Of a DNA stretch of 64,000 nt, positions 34,261-43,979 are shown in pieces (position 1 is the stretch's first letter; each line of letters starts with the position of its first letter). This stretch comes from Seminavis robusta (taxonomy: Eukaryota; Bacillariophyta; Bacillariophyceae; Naviculales; Naviculaceae): positions 1 through 64,000 of the forward strand of contig CAICTM010000188.1 in NCBI GenBank assembly GCA_903772945.1, read 5' to 3'. The position numbers and the translations under genes were made by a program. Below the pieces are notes generated by a model, which saw only the letters and a list, made by a program, of their open reading frames with translations, made no database searches and was not told where the DNA came from.

Positions 34261-34864
34261 CGACATGAATGATTTAATAGATCATTAAATTGTTTTTGGG
34301 CTTCTCAATTAAGAATGTTTAAAAATTGAGCAAAATTCAAGCATTTATCCTTTTTATTTTAGATTTATTTTAATATTTCTGAATAATATTAGTTTGTAGA
34401 AAAACTTGTATATATAACAGAAAAATATTTTAATATTACATAAATTAGTTGTATTGTTATAATCTATTTATTTATATATTTATATATTTGTTACTTTTAC
34501 TAGTTTAATTAGTTTTATTGCCAATAATTACTGAATCATTGTTAAAAACAGATACCTTTCAGCTGTTTTCTGAAGCCATACTTTAGATTATAGGAATTGC
34601 ATTTGACTCTGACATTGTTTTGGATTCGGGCACTGTTAAAATAGACAATGTTGTAGCAGAGCTAGTAGCAGTGCTGATGATGCAGCAACGAGGATGGGTC
34701 AATCACGAGGCGACAACCCATGTCCCTTAACTTCATATGTTGAATTTTATTAATATTTCCCTGGCTGGTGGGGTCAAATCTCTCTGCCCCATGTTATCAG
34801 TTTAGGGCACCCGGTAGCAGCACAGTAGACAAGTGGCCAGCCAAATTGATTCTATTCAAAAATT

Positions 34865-34942
34865 GTTTATATGCATACGGTACGTGTTCCCTGTTTTCTT
34901 GTGTTTATATGCATACGGTACGTGTTCCCTGTTTTCTTGTGT
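34865..34942. repeat. 38-bp tandem duplication in the leader of the Sel1 gene
   Basis: Two exact head-to-tail copies of a 38-bp unit that begins GTTTATATGCATACGG, just upstream of the Sel1-repeat gene. Confidence 0.85.
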
Positions 34943-35028
34943 TCCCGCGCGTCCTTGTTCCAGCCACAAGGCCACCAGCTCCACTTCAACCGTACTGGTA
35001 CTATATACTGTACCGTACCGCACCAACC

Positions 35029-35919
35029 ATGAGCATGTTATTGACAAAAGCAATTCGAGTAGACCGCTTGGTCTTGACAGCGTCGGCTGCAGTGGGATCA
35101 GCGCTGATTCTAGTAGGGGGATATAATTCGACTCGCTGCGAAAAAATGTCCGACCATCGGATTCGCAAACGTTCGACTGTCATCAAGGCCAACACGGGGG
35201 TAGTGGCAATACACCCGAAGCGAGCCAACACACGAGAAGAGTTATCCAAAATCCGTGGTGGCCAAGACGAGATCTTTCGTCGATGGGAATTGGACGAAGA
35301 TGGTTGGCGCGAGTTGCCAGCCAGAGCCTGGCCGAAATACCAACCCAACCCAGAGCAATTGGCCGGCATTCAAGTGGAAGTGGAACGGCACGGCTGCAAG
35401 GCTTCCTCTCCTTCGAGCACGGATATTTGTCAGTCTCTGCTCTTCAACGTGGCGACTGCTCTGGTCTTTTACAGCGTGGATCCAGTGGCAGGATTTCAAC
35501 AATACGAACAACTTGCTTGGCGCCATGGCAACGTGGATGCCATGGTAGCCTGTGGCATCATTTTAGTGGAAGGGTTGGGTGGATTTCGTCACCGAGAGGC
35601 AGAAGGTGTCGATTGGCTCCAGAAAGCAGTCACATTGGAGTCCACTCAGGGAATGTACGAGCTTGGGACTGTCTACTACACGGGTATCGACGATGTCGTA
35701 GACGAGGATCCCGAAGTAGCATTTTCCTTGTTTCAAAAAGCAGCCGACAAAGGACACGTAGGAGCAATGTATATGATGGCGGATTGTTTGATTGAAGGAG
35801 AGGGAACCAAAATGGACGTTGCCAGAGCCATCCCTCTGCTGTATCAAGCAGCAGACCAAGGGCACCGCTATGCAAGGCAGCGTGTAAGAGAGTTGCTCAA
35901 CATGAAAGCCTACAAATAG
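35029..35919 (+). CDS. Sel1-like repeat protein with N-terminal membrane or targeting segment
   Basis: 296 residues from the ATG at 35029 (ACCATGAGC). The frame is open back to 34768, but the upstream part contains promoter-like repeats and no better start. The N-terminus MSMLLTKAIRVDRLVLTASAAVGSALILVGGY is basic, then hydrophobic; it could be a mitochondrial presequence or a membrane anchor. The C-terminal half has Sel1-type helical repeats (ALLYQAADQGH-like periodicity): GMYELGTVYYTGIDDVVDEDPEVAFSLFQKAADKGHVGAMYMMADCLIEGEG and AIPLLYQAADQGHRYARQRVREL. Such repeats are protein-interaction scaffolds, often in ER quality control or mitochondria. Specific partners are unknown. Confidence 0.82.
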   Translation: MSMLLTKAIRVDRLVLTASAAVGSALILVGGYNSTRCEKMSDHRIRKRSTVIKANTGVVAIHPKRANTREELSKIRGGQDEIFRRWELDEDGWRELPARAWPKYQPNPEQLAGIQVEVERHGCKASSPSSTDICQSLLFNVATALVFYSVDPVAGFQQYEQLAWRHGNVDAMVACGIILVEGLGGFRHREAEGVDWLQKAVTLESTQGMYELGTVYYTGIDDVVDEDPEVAFSLFQKAADKGHVGAMYMMADCLIEGEGTKMDVARAIPLLYQAADQGHRYARQRVRELLNMKAYK

Positions 35920-36205
35920 CAACACTCTGGCTACTACGGTACAAGTAGAGGTGGCAGAGATGACACTAATGAGACGATTCAATCTACTTCTAGGATTTTA
36001 TTTGAAGCCCTCTCCAGTTCTCTTCATAGGATCCGTCTTAGGATCCGTCTTAGGGAGAATCTTTGGTGTCCAAACAGCACAACAGGAATCTTGCTCACCT
36101 TCACTCCAAACGAAAATGGCAAGTTTCGCAGCGAAAAAACAGCTGGCGATTCCTTTGTTTCTTGGTTGGTTGGCCAAAGCCTACAAATTTCCCCAGCATT
36201 GCTTG

Positions 36206-37516
36206 CTAAAACTCTGTCATGCCAGACATGGATGGCTCGGCACTGGCATGGTTGCGCAGCAATAACATATCCTCATTGCCTCCTACATCTTCCCCGTCGT
36301 CGTCGGCTAATTGGACCACATGAATGGTCAAGAATTCTCGGGCGATCCAAATGGCAATCTGTGGAATGAGCAGCAGTGCCACCGTGCCAGCAAAACACCA
36401 GGCAGCATCCCGAATGGCCACACAAACATCCATTCCATAGGCGTCAATCAACGCCACTGGAGGCTGGACCCGCAGTCGACAGGCAATTCCGAGATACGCC
36501 CACAAAATGAGGACGGGAACCACCCAATTTCGTGGTCCACTGTTGTTGCCTCGTACCACCAGGTAGGCTCCTGCGCAGGGCAGGAGCAAGGCCATGGTAA
36601 CAATGTCGGCAGCCAACTGGAGCCCATGTTGTGTTCTGCAATAATACCGAAAGATCATGCTCCCACGTGATGCTAACAACGGCAAGAGCCAACCGATGTG
36701 GAGATCAAATGGAAAGCGAAATACCCAGTATTTCCATTTGTGTGGCGTGGTGGTAGATTGATGTTCTTCTTGTTTGGCTTGCATCCACAAGAGACTGGCC
36801 ACGGTGCCAGCCAAGGCGACCCATGCCGGAATGATCCATTTGAGACAAAACAATAGAGTGGCCAGACTTTGTAGCATTCCAATGTGAAAATACGAGCACG
36901 CCACTCCCGTGACGACTTCGCTTCCTGATCGCACTTTGGGAAGAAGCTGTACCAATACAAAAATCCCTTCCCAACAAAGTACAGGGATCCACAAATAATC
37001 CCCTGCCCACTGAATGGGTGTGAGAAGTGTTTCGTATTGTGGAAGGGTGGTCACGGTCCACGTCGACGGCAGCCAGGAAGGATGAGCTCGTTCCACCACG
37101 CCGCTGCCAATGGCAATGCTGACTGTCAAGTATACCAAAAAGGTACATAAATTCAGGTAATTCAGTCCGCTCAATTCCGAGTATCTCCGTCGTCCTGTAG
37201 GTTGTTGCTGTTCCACAAGTAGGGGCAATGCCATGGGATGATCGTCACTCCAACGATCCTCCTCAAAGACTTCGTCTCGACTGTAGCTGGGTATCAAGTA
37301 ATCGGGCAGCAGCGGCTCATCATTGTTGACATACTGACTGGTCGGCGGCACTACCACGGCATGTTCATCACCATCGAAAATGAACTGTTCCGAGCTCAGA
37401 TTGTACGTGGGTGGATTGCTGTCTGGTGCTGCCGTGTCGAAAAAGTCGTCAACTTCGCCGTCATCATCCATCATCTCAAAGGGCGCCTGAGTCGTGCGGT
37501 CGCGATCTTCCGCCAT
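36206..37516 (-). CDS. Multi-pass membrane protein of unknown function
   Basis: 436 residues from the ATG at 37514-37516 (MAEDRDRTTQ). About 120 acidic, Ser-poor residues precede the first helix (LNLCTFLVYLTVSIAIGSG). Eight or more hydrophobic segments follow, among them LWIPVLCWEGIFVLVQLLP, TLLFCLKWIIPAWVALAGTVASLLW and WVVPVLILWAYLGIACRL. The motif YWVFRFPFDLHIGWLLPLLA recalls the Trp-rich loops of TspO/MBR-like proteins, but the call is not secure. The C-terminus (VVQLADDDGEDVGGNEDMLLL) is acidic and soluble. Location in an internal membrane or the plasma membrane is likely; transport or sensing cannot be told. Confidence 0.7.
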   Translation of the reverse strand: MAEDRDRTTQAPFEMMDDDGEVDDFFDTAAPDSNPPTYNLSSEQFIFDGDEHAVVVPPTSQYVNNDEPLLPDYLIPSYSRDEVFEEDRWSDDHPMALPLLVEQQQPTGRRRYSELSGLNYLNLCTFLVYLTVSIAIGSGVVERAHPSWLPSTWTVTTLPQYETLLTPIQWAGDYLWIPVLCWEGIFVLVQLLPKVRSGSEVVTGVACSYFHIGMLQSLATLLFCLKWIIPAWVALAGTVASLLWMQAKQEEHQSTTTPHKWKYWVFRFPFDLHIGWLLPLLASRGSMIFRYYCRTQHGLQLAADIVTMALLLPCAGAYLVVRGNNSGPRNWVVPVLILWAYLGIACRLRVQPPVALIDAYGMDVCVAIRDAAWCFAGTVALLLIPQIAIWIAREFLTIHVVQLADDDGEDVGGNEDMLLLRNHASAEPSMSGMTEF

Positions 37517-37872
37517 GGTGCCTCTTTTTTGTAGAGGAAAATTGGAACTGACTTGGTGCAATCAGGACTTCCAGATCTTCTCCTGGGAAAATGAAGAAGA
37601 GAGAGAATAAATAGAAAGAGAGATCGCACGATGTACTAGCCTACTAGTCTTGCTGGAGTATTGAGAGATGGTCTTCTATGGTGACAAGTGCCCGTGGTGC
37701 GTTGATGGTTCCTTCTTCGATTAATAACAATAATAATATGATTGCAAAACCGAATGCAACCTCAACAGCTGTGCAGGTTCATCTATCTGATTCTTGTAAC
37801 CACGACAATGGATGAGGGGCCCGTCTCAACTAGCTAGCAGTCCACTAGCTAGCTGGGCCAGCCCTTTTAGAG
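37517..37872. other. Intergenic region, no gene seen
   Basis: Promoter side of the membrane-protein gene; no reading frame stands out. Confidence 0.45.
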
Positions 37873-38035
37873 AGTTTATCATTCAAAATGTTGCACTGAA
37901 ACATGTCACAGCTGATACATTTGGAGGTAGTGAAGAACTTCTAGGTGATTACCATACAGGCAATGTTGGCAGGAGTGGCAAGATTTATCTCAAGACAAGT
38001 CAGGCCAGTGGAGCTCCACAACACCCACAAGCCTC
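37873..38035 (+). pseudogene. Truncated fragment of the vWD gene
   Basis: The segment reads NVALKHVTADTFGG...LLGDYHTG and then GAPQHPQAS. In the vWD gene at 25684-27203 the matching parts are NVELKHATANTFGA, LLGDYHTG and RAPQHPQVC. Nucleotide identity is high at the ends. Between TTGGCA and GGAGTGGCAAG about 45 bp of the parent are missing. It is on the opposite strand to the parent, about 12 kb away. Only a piece of the D domain is present, so it is not a functional gene. Confidence 0.85.
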
Positions 38036-38187
38036 TACTCTATTCCGCACTCCACTGATATATGTGTAGGGTACCGTACAGGCCGTCAGCAACGAGCTAG
38101 AGAAGTGCACGAGAATTCGCCACCCTATGCACTCTATGGACGTGTTGCGCGGTACCGGTACCATACAGGCCGTCCGCAACGAGGTAA

Positions 38188-38227
38188 GAGCAGTCACTAA
38201 AAAATAGGTCGCACCCAATATTGGTCG
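38188..38227. repeat. Left terminal inverted repeat of the Harbinger element
   Basis: Starts GAGCAGTCACTAAAAA after the target TAA; pairs with 41533-41569. Confidence 0.88.
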
Positions 38228-38466
38228 ATTGGTTTTTAGCTGGAACCCAAATCGAAACCTATTCAGTCACTAACTCATTTCGGTCGAGGTTTAGGTTGCG
38301 ACCGAAATCGACCGTCGTTCCACTGGTCGATTCAAGGTCACTTTGCGACCAGTGGATCGACAGGTCGCTGTTTTGGTTGTAGCCACATCAACACACAAAA
38401 GCCTCATCAACAGGCATAGCAACAGCATAGCAACAGGCATAGCAATACCTGCAACAAGGATATCCC

Positions 38467-39880
38467 ATGGAAGAAGTAGCAATGAGCCGTAGCAGCTCAA
38501 AGAGCTCGCTGAAAGAGGAAGAGGATTGGGACGAACTCACCTCTGGGGCAACTAGGCGAGCCATGACGGATCAAGTCGTCGTAGACTTGCTATTTGATAG
38601 CTCTGTTGATGGTCCTGGAGAGTTCATTGATCACCGTACGCTGCCAAGACGAGAAAGGAAGAAGTACGATCATGCCAGGGCGAAGGAGTGCATCATGTCG
38701 GATTATCTTGGGCTCGCACCTCTATTCAACGACCGGCAGTTCCAAGTCTTCTTCCGTATCTCTCGTTCTAGGATGCAGTGTTTCATTGAAGACTTCGGTG
38801 GCACTGGAGACAAGTATTATTGCGGGAAGGGAGGATCATGCCTTGAAGCACGTATCCTGCTTCCACTGAAGACTCTTGCCTATGGCGTGCCGCCCCACAC
38901 CTTCTGCGATTATTTCCAGATGTCTTTTCAATTTGCCCGCGATTGCTGCGACAAATTTGACAGCACTCTTTCCGCAATTTACAAGGCGAGTATCTTCGTC
39001 TTCCAACCCGTTCGGATGTAAAAAACATCACGAAATGCCACAAAGCAACCCATGGAATTGACGGAATGTTTGGTTATCTTGATTGCATGCACACGATTTG
39101 GAAGAATTGCCCTGTTGGATGGCAGGGTAGCTATTTGGGAGCCAAAGGGAAGCCAACGATTGTTTTGGAGGCGATCTGTGACCAGCAATTATTTTTTTGG
39201 CATGCCTCGTATGATACGTAGGAACGCTGAATGACAAAACAATTCTGGAAATTTCACCGTTCCTCGAATCGTTGGTGGATGGATCTTTTGAGGCCAATGA
39301 AGTGACTGCCGTGCCCTTCAAGATTGCCAATCAGCAATTCCACCGAACTTATGTCTTGGTGGATGGAATTTACCCTCCATTGGCAAGGTTTGTCAAGGGC
39401 ATTACCGAACCTGTGGGAAGTGGCAAGAGAACATTCACCAAATGGCAGGAGTCAGCACGGAAAGATATTGAGCGTGCCTTTGGTGTGCTTCAGGGAAAAT
39501 TCCAATACACACACCGTCCTTTGATGGAAATGAAATTGGAGAAGATCGGTAAGAGAGTAACGACTTGCATATTGCTGCATAATATGTGTGCTTCGGACCG
39601 AGTGATGGAAGGTGCATGTCGAGCCCGTTACAATCCCTGCAACTCGATCATTGACGAAGGCGAAATTGCGATACCATCAGATCGTGCTGGGCTTCAAGGA
39701 GCTAGCCAAGCCGACGACCTCTCTAGGATTGGATTTGAGGGCCGCAGTAATGTGGAAATACACAACATATCGAGACGAGAGAAATGGGCTGCCGTGAAAA
39801 GCACAGTGAATCACGAGGAATTGCAGGCAGCATTGGTCAAAGAATGTTTGACATTGAGCGAACAATTTTTTCAAACCTAA
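38467..39880 (+). pseudogene. PIF/Harbinger DDE transposase, two frameshifts
   Basis: The start is ATG 38467. The reading frame moves by -1 at about 38986 (KA|EYLRLPTR) and again near 39218-39222 (WHASYDT|GTLNDKT), as from two single-base deletions. With those allowed, the protein is nearly full length. The catalytic triad is visible: first Asp in FGYLDCMH, second in YVLVDGIYP, and Glu in DIERAFGVLQGKF. The N-terminal part has a helical DNA-binding region (FFRISRSRMQCFIEDFGG). The C-terminal helper segment LHNMCASDR is also typical. The enzyme would excise and insert the element, but this copy is inactive. Confidence 0.87.
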
Positions 39881-39922
39881 TAACTAAAATATTTGTTAAT
39901 TCTCTAGGTTCCTGTTGACAAA

Positions 39923-41281
39923 CTAGACACCAGCTTCATCGTTGATATTGTTGGGAGACTGGATGCCACTAACATCAGGTGGATGGGTGATACCAGCTCC
40001 AGCAGGGACAGGGGAAGCACGGTTGCTGGTCAATCCACTAGCAACGGTGGCAGTTCCTGCAGCAGTAACAGTGGTTGGGGCACAATTCATAAGAAAGTGT
40101 TCAAGTGGAGTCGCTTCCAAAATCATGGCCTCGTCCAATTTCTGGTTCGCTTCATCCATACGGCCAAAATCTTTCAAGGTCTTGGCAAACGAATAGGCCT
40201 GAGAGACAGCACGCTTCTTGGCTTGAATCGCATTCTGTTCACGGTTGCTAATTGTCATACGATCCATAGCAGCAATCTTGCGGTCCTCGATAAGATTGAT
40301 ATCCAATGTATTCTTCAACTGAGCCTTCGTCTGTTTGTTTCCAGTAGGACGAGGCTGATTAGTTCCCATGACAGAGGCGACTTCATTGGTATCAGAAGCA
40401 GGAGCAGCCTTATCGGATCCAAGATCAACAACACGATTCTCAATATCAGCTGCCTCTTCGTCACTGATATTGGGATCAAATCTAGGAAGTGCCTTCAAGG
40501 TATCAAGACACCGGCGAATTTGAAATCCTTATTGAGTTTGTCCTTGTACTCGGCAATTGCAGCATTGATGTAGTCCTCTTCAGACCATCCAGACTTCAAG
40601 GGTTTTTTCACAAAGCGCCAGCAACCAATGAAGTGGTTCATACAAGGCAACATGTGCCGAGACCAACGGTTCTGGCATGATTTCTGGTTCCTCGCAGTCA
40701 ATTGGGGATCTTCTTCCTGTCGGATTGCATTGTAGTTCAAACACAAATTCCCCCAAAACACATCTCCTTTTTCTTTGGCACCTTTGACAAGGTTTGTTGT
40801 GGTTTTGCGGAAGGCCCGGGCCAAAATGGAATCCTCTTCTTCAGTCCATTTGAGGTTGGCCGCATTGAGAGTCTCCTTCTTACTGGTACGAGCTCAGGAG
40901 CTTTCACAGCATCCCCTTTTTGGTCCTCTTCCTTGGAGGCAATGGAGGCTTGCCAGTGGGCTTCTTGCGGCAGCCTTGGCGGCAGCAATCTTCTTCAAGG
41001 GGACGTCGTCATCGTCATCTTCGTCGTCATCGTGTCATCATCTTCGTCAGAATCGTCATCCGACTCCTCTTCCTCGTCAAAATCCTTGCCACGCTTCTTG
41101 CTATGGCTCCTGGTACTCTTGGCAGGTGTAGAAACTGCCTCTACTTCTTCTTCTTCTTCTTCATCAGATGATGACTTGACTGATGCGGCAGATTCATCTT
41201 GACGCTTCTTCCTGATGTCTGCTGCGGCCTTGTTGTGCTTCTCACAAAGCCATCTCCCTTTCCCTAGCTCCTGCAGTCTTC
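39923..41281 (-). pseudogene. Harbinger Myb/SANT-like partner protein, broken frames
   Basis: Coding capacity is spread over three frames. The upstream part (about 40870-41280) is acidic (DEEEEEEVEAVSTPAKS, EEEESDDDSDEDDD). The central part (40495-40860) has the SANT-like core KWTEEEDSILARAFRKTTTN and RNQKSCQNRWSRHMLPCMNHFIGCW. The frame shifts again near 40505 before RCLDTLKALPRFDP and the NAM-like helical C-terminus (SQAYSFAKTLKDFGRMDEANQKLDEAMI). In intact elements this protein brings the transposase to the DNA and the nucleus. At least two or three frameshifts are present. Confidence 0.78.
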
Positions 41282-41532
41282 ATTGTCAAACACAAAGCAA
41301 CCAAAGCAACCAAAGCAACCAAAGCAATCAATAAAGCACACTGATGAGTGAGCGAAATGAGCTCGAGCGAAAGTTTCCACGAACGAACGACCGTTTCGGC
41401 GACCTATGTTGCAACCGAAATTTTAGTGATTGAATTGGTCAATTAGGTATCAGTCGACCGATATGGCGACCCAATTTTAGTGAATGAAAAAGGTCGCCGT
41501 TTGGGTCGACCAGATAGGTATCTATTTGGGAA

Positions 41533-41569
41533 CGACCAATAGTGCGACCTATATTTTTAGTGACTGCTC
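41533..41569. repeat. Right terminal inverted repeat of the Harbinger element
   Basis: Reverse complement of the left end, with a few changes; followed by the target TAA. Confidence 0.88.
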
Positions 41570-41817
41570 TAAGTGCACGACAACACCTGTGAATAGCATA
41601 ACATTTGAAATAGCTAGTCCATACCGGTACATGTATGATACCAAGCCTGGACATGAGGCCCAAAAGCTTCCGTCAGAAGCTGCCAGTACTGTACCGGTCA
41701 GCCCTAACAAGAGATGCTACAGGATGCATCATTATTGTAGATTGATTACTCATGCTTACGTTGCTGCCTTTACAGTACCATGCCTGCGTGGCACACAGGT
41801 TTCCTTTGAGTGACTGA

Positions 41818-43293
41818 CTAACGATACCTGGACGATTTATGCTGGCTGTGTTGTCGCTTTTTGTTGTTGCTGTTTTGCTTCATTTTCCGACTTCGTGCAG
41901 GAAACAACTCCTCCAACTCTTGACACCGTTGCATTTCGTAGTTTTGAGCCCGATGTTGCAATCGTACATCTTCTGGTTTGCGTCGAGCTTCCTTTTGCAG
42001 ACTCGTTTTGAATTTTTCTTGTGATGTGCATTCTTCTACCAAGTATTCCTGATAGGCATTCTCGACCCAACGTTCTACTTGTGAAAGTTGGTATCGATCA
42101 CGATAGTACGTTCGCATGAATTTGTCAGTCACATAGTAGGGAATGTCCTTGACACCGGTCAATTTTGTGGCCAGAGGATTGGTGAAGGGTTGCTTGTGCT
42201 GCAAAAGATATGAACAACCAGTGGGGAAGTGGTTAGTGAGACATGCTCGTCTAAGAAAGCCAGATTCGATGGAATGATTTGATCGACTTACCACCAGACT
42301 GAAATATTTGTTGTTTCCGGGCATACTAGCACTTCCACCTCCACCAAATGCACCAGAGGAATCATTGGTACCAAAAAAGGAGAGCAGCATAATGATTAAC
42401 AGCGGTAGCAATTGTAACAATTGACCAAATCCGGCTTGTTGCTGTTGTTGTGGTTGCTGCTGTCCTGCTTGTTGTGGTCGTCGTCCACGAAAGCCCTGTT
42501 GAGGCATTCCCCCAAACCCAAATCCATTGGTATACACGTGAAATCCTGGTCCACCGCCACGCATACCTCCCGGCATGCCTCCTCCACCAAAAAACATGTT
42601 GAAAATTTCTTCCGGTGTCGGTTCACCACCACGGCCACCACCACGATGAAAATGCCGGGCCATCCCGCCTCCACCTCCTCCACGATTGTCGGGATCTTCA
42701 TCTCCATATCGATCGTAAATGGTTCGTTTGTTTTCATCCGAGAGTGTGGCATATGCCAGCCCAACTGCCTTGAAGGCTTCGTCGGCATGAGGAGCTCCAT
42801 TTTTGTCGGGGTGCAATTTGAGTGCTAATTTTCGGTATGCCTTTTTGATTTCGGCTTCGGATGCACTTGACTGAATTCCCAAGACACGGTAATGGGCTCC
42901 CCGGCCACCTTCCTTGGACGCTAGTACTTTTTTCACAATTTGGACTTGGTCGTCCGTGTAGGCACGGCCATTTTCGTTGGTACCGCCCCCGCCTCCATTG
43001 CTTGTTGTTCCATTGCTCGTGGCGCGAGTAGTCGATGCTTGACGAGGTTGTTGTGGTTTTGGATCGGCTTTTTTGTTGTTGTTGTTATTGTTGTTCTCTT
43101 TATCATCCATGAGTTGCTTGGCTTGCTCCAAAAGAGATTCCACACCGGGAAGAGGAAACAATTGCAGACTCTTGGAGAGGAGTTTGACGGCCCGCGGTAG
43201 ATTGCCAGCTCTCAGAGCGTTCACCCCCATATCTTTTACGCGTTCGGCTTCTGGTTTGTTGGCCTGAGGAGACGACGATGACACGACGCACAT
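41818..43293 (-). CDS. DNAJB12/B14-like ER-membrane J-domain chaperone
   Basis: Exons 42292-43293 and 41818-42198, with a 93-bp intron (GTAAGT...GCAG), give 460 residues. The intron is a multiple of three and open, so it could be misread as coding. The splice joins KYFSLV to HKQPFTNPLATKL. N-terminal TPR-like helices (GVNALRAGNLPRAVKLLSKSL) and an Asn/Gly-rich linker are followed by the J-domain from about residue 133 (HYRVLGIQ), with the HPD motif in LHPDKN. A Gly/Phe-rich stretch, a hydrophobic segment (QLLQLLPLLIIMLLSFFG) and a DUF1977-like C-terminus complete the family layout. It stimulates an Hsp70 at the cytosolic face of the ER for membrane-protein quality control. Confidence 0.88.
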   Translation of the reverse strand: MCVVSSSSPQANKPEAERVKDMGVNALRAGNLPRAVKLLSKSLQLFPLPGVESLLEQAKQLMDDKENNNNNNNKKADPKPQQPRQASTTRATSNGTTSNGGGGGTNENGRAYTDDQVQIVKKVLASKEGGRGAHYRVLGIQSSASEAEIKKAYRKLALKLHPDKNGAPHADEAFKAVGLAYATLSDENKRTIYDRYGDEDPDNRGGGGGGMARHFHRGGGRGGEPTPEEIFNMFFGGGGMPGGMRGGGPGFHVYTNGFGFGGMPQQGFRGRRPQQAGQQQPQQQQQAGFGQLLQLLPLLIIMLLSFFGTNDSSGAFGGGGSASMPGNNKYFSLVVSRSNHSIESGFLRRACLTNHFPTGCSYLLQHKQPFTNPLATKLTGVKDIPYYVTDKFMRTYYRDRYQLSQVERWVENAYQEYLVEECTSQEKFKTSLQKEARRKPEDVRLQHRAQNYEMQRCQELEELFPARSRKMKQNSNNKKRQHSQHKSSRYR

Positions 43294-43979
43294 GGTTTTG
43301 TTATGGAGGAAGAGTAATAGAGGAGCAAATTCGAAAACACCAATAGGTTGAAGCGACGGAACAAGTAATGGAAGGAAATAAAGGTAGAGATGGTTCTGTG
43401 AGATATGATCGACTGTGGAAACAAATCAAGTTTCGCTGCCAGCTCCACGCTGGTAACGGACATCCAATAGTTGAATCACTCACCTCCATAGTGCTCTTTT
43501 AAATATGTTGGAATATCGAAGAAGGAAGTAGACTGGTTGTGCTCGGATGATTTTAGTCGTACGCAATGCTACTTCGGAGGACCGGGCTACAAGCGGTAAG
43601 AGGAAGTTGGACCCACGAGAGGAGAGAACTGAATGAATCGAATCGAATCGACCTTGGCAATGACAAGACTTTGAACGAACAATGATGAACTACTTCGTGT
43701 GATTAACCGGCGCCTTCCGTCATTGTCAGCATGCAAGAGACGTCCAAACATGACGGTTGAGCAACGTGGAAACATGCGCGTCGCGTGTGTGTGGTGCGCG
43801 AAAGATTCGTTAGGGTTATGGGAAGTTGCATATTCAGTTAGGGTTAAAGGTAATACTGGTTCGTTGACGTTTACCGGTCGTCTGCAGCCAGTGCCGATCG
43901 TGCCAATGCCGACCATGGGCATTAGACTAGCAGTACCGATATCTTTGTCTCAGCTGCTTTAGTGTCGAAGGCAACCACA
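43294..43979. other. Divergent promoter region of the J-domain and hydrolase genes
   Basis: No gene is seen. TTAGGGTT motifs occur at 43812 and 43840. Confidence 0.5.

Larger units (their letters stand above)
32150..34600. other. AT-rich, gene-free block with short repeats
   Basis: Hand counts give about 28% GC for 32161-32460 and about 17% GC for 34321-34560; the gene-bearing flanks look far richer. The first part is full of degenerate TAGCTCTAA-CACGCGAAAATG-like units, and the middle holds a 21-bp and a 12-bp array. No open frame is more than a repeat artefact. Centromeres in Phaeodactylum are mapped to low-GC stretches, so a centromere-like or replication role is possible but unproven. 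Confidence 0.75.
38188..41569. mobile_element. PIF/Harbinger DNA transposon with intact ends
   Basis: A 3382-bp element. The terminal inverted repeats begin GAGCAGTCACTAAAAA on each side and stay similar for about 35-40 bp (TAGGTCGCAC...ATTGGTCG). A TAA trinucleotide flanks both ends (38185-38187 and 41570-41572), the classic target duplication of this superfamily. Inside are a plus-strand DDE transposase and a minus-strand Myb/SANT-like partner protein, the usual two-gene set. Both genes are broken, so the copy is not autonomous now, but the ends look usable in trans. Confidence 0.9.
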
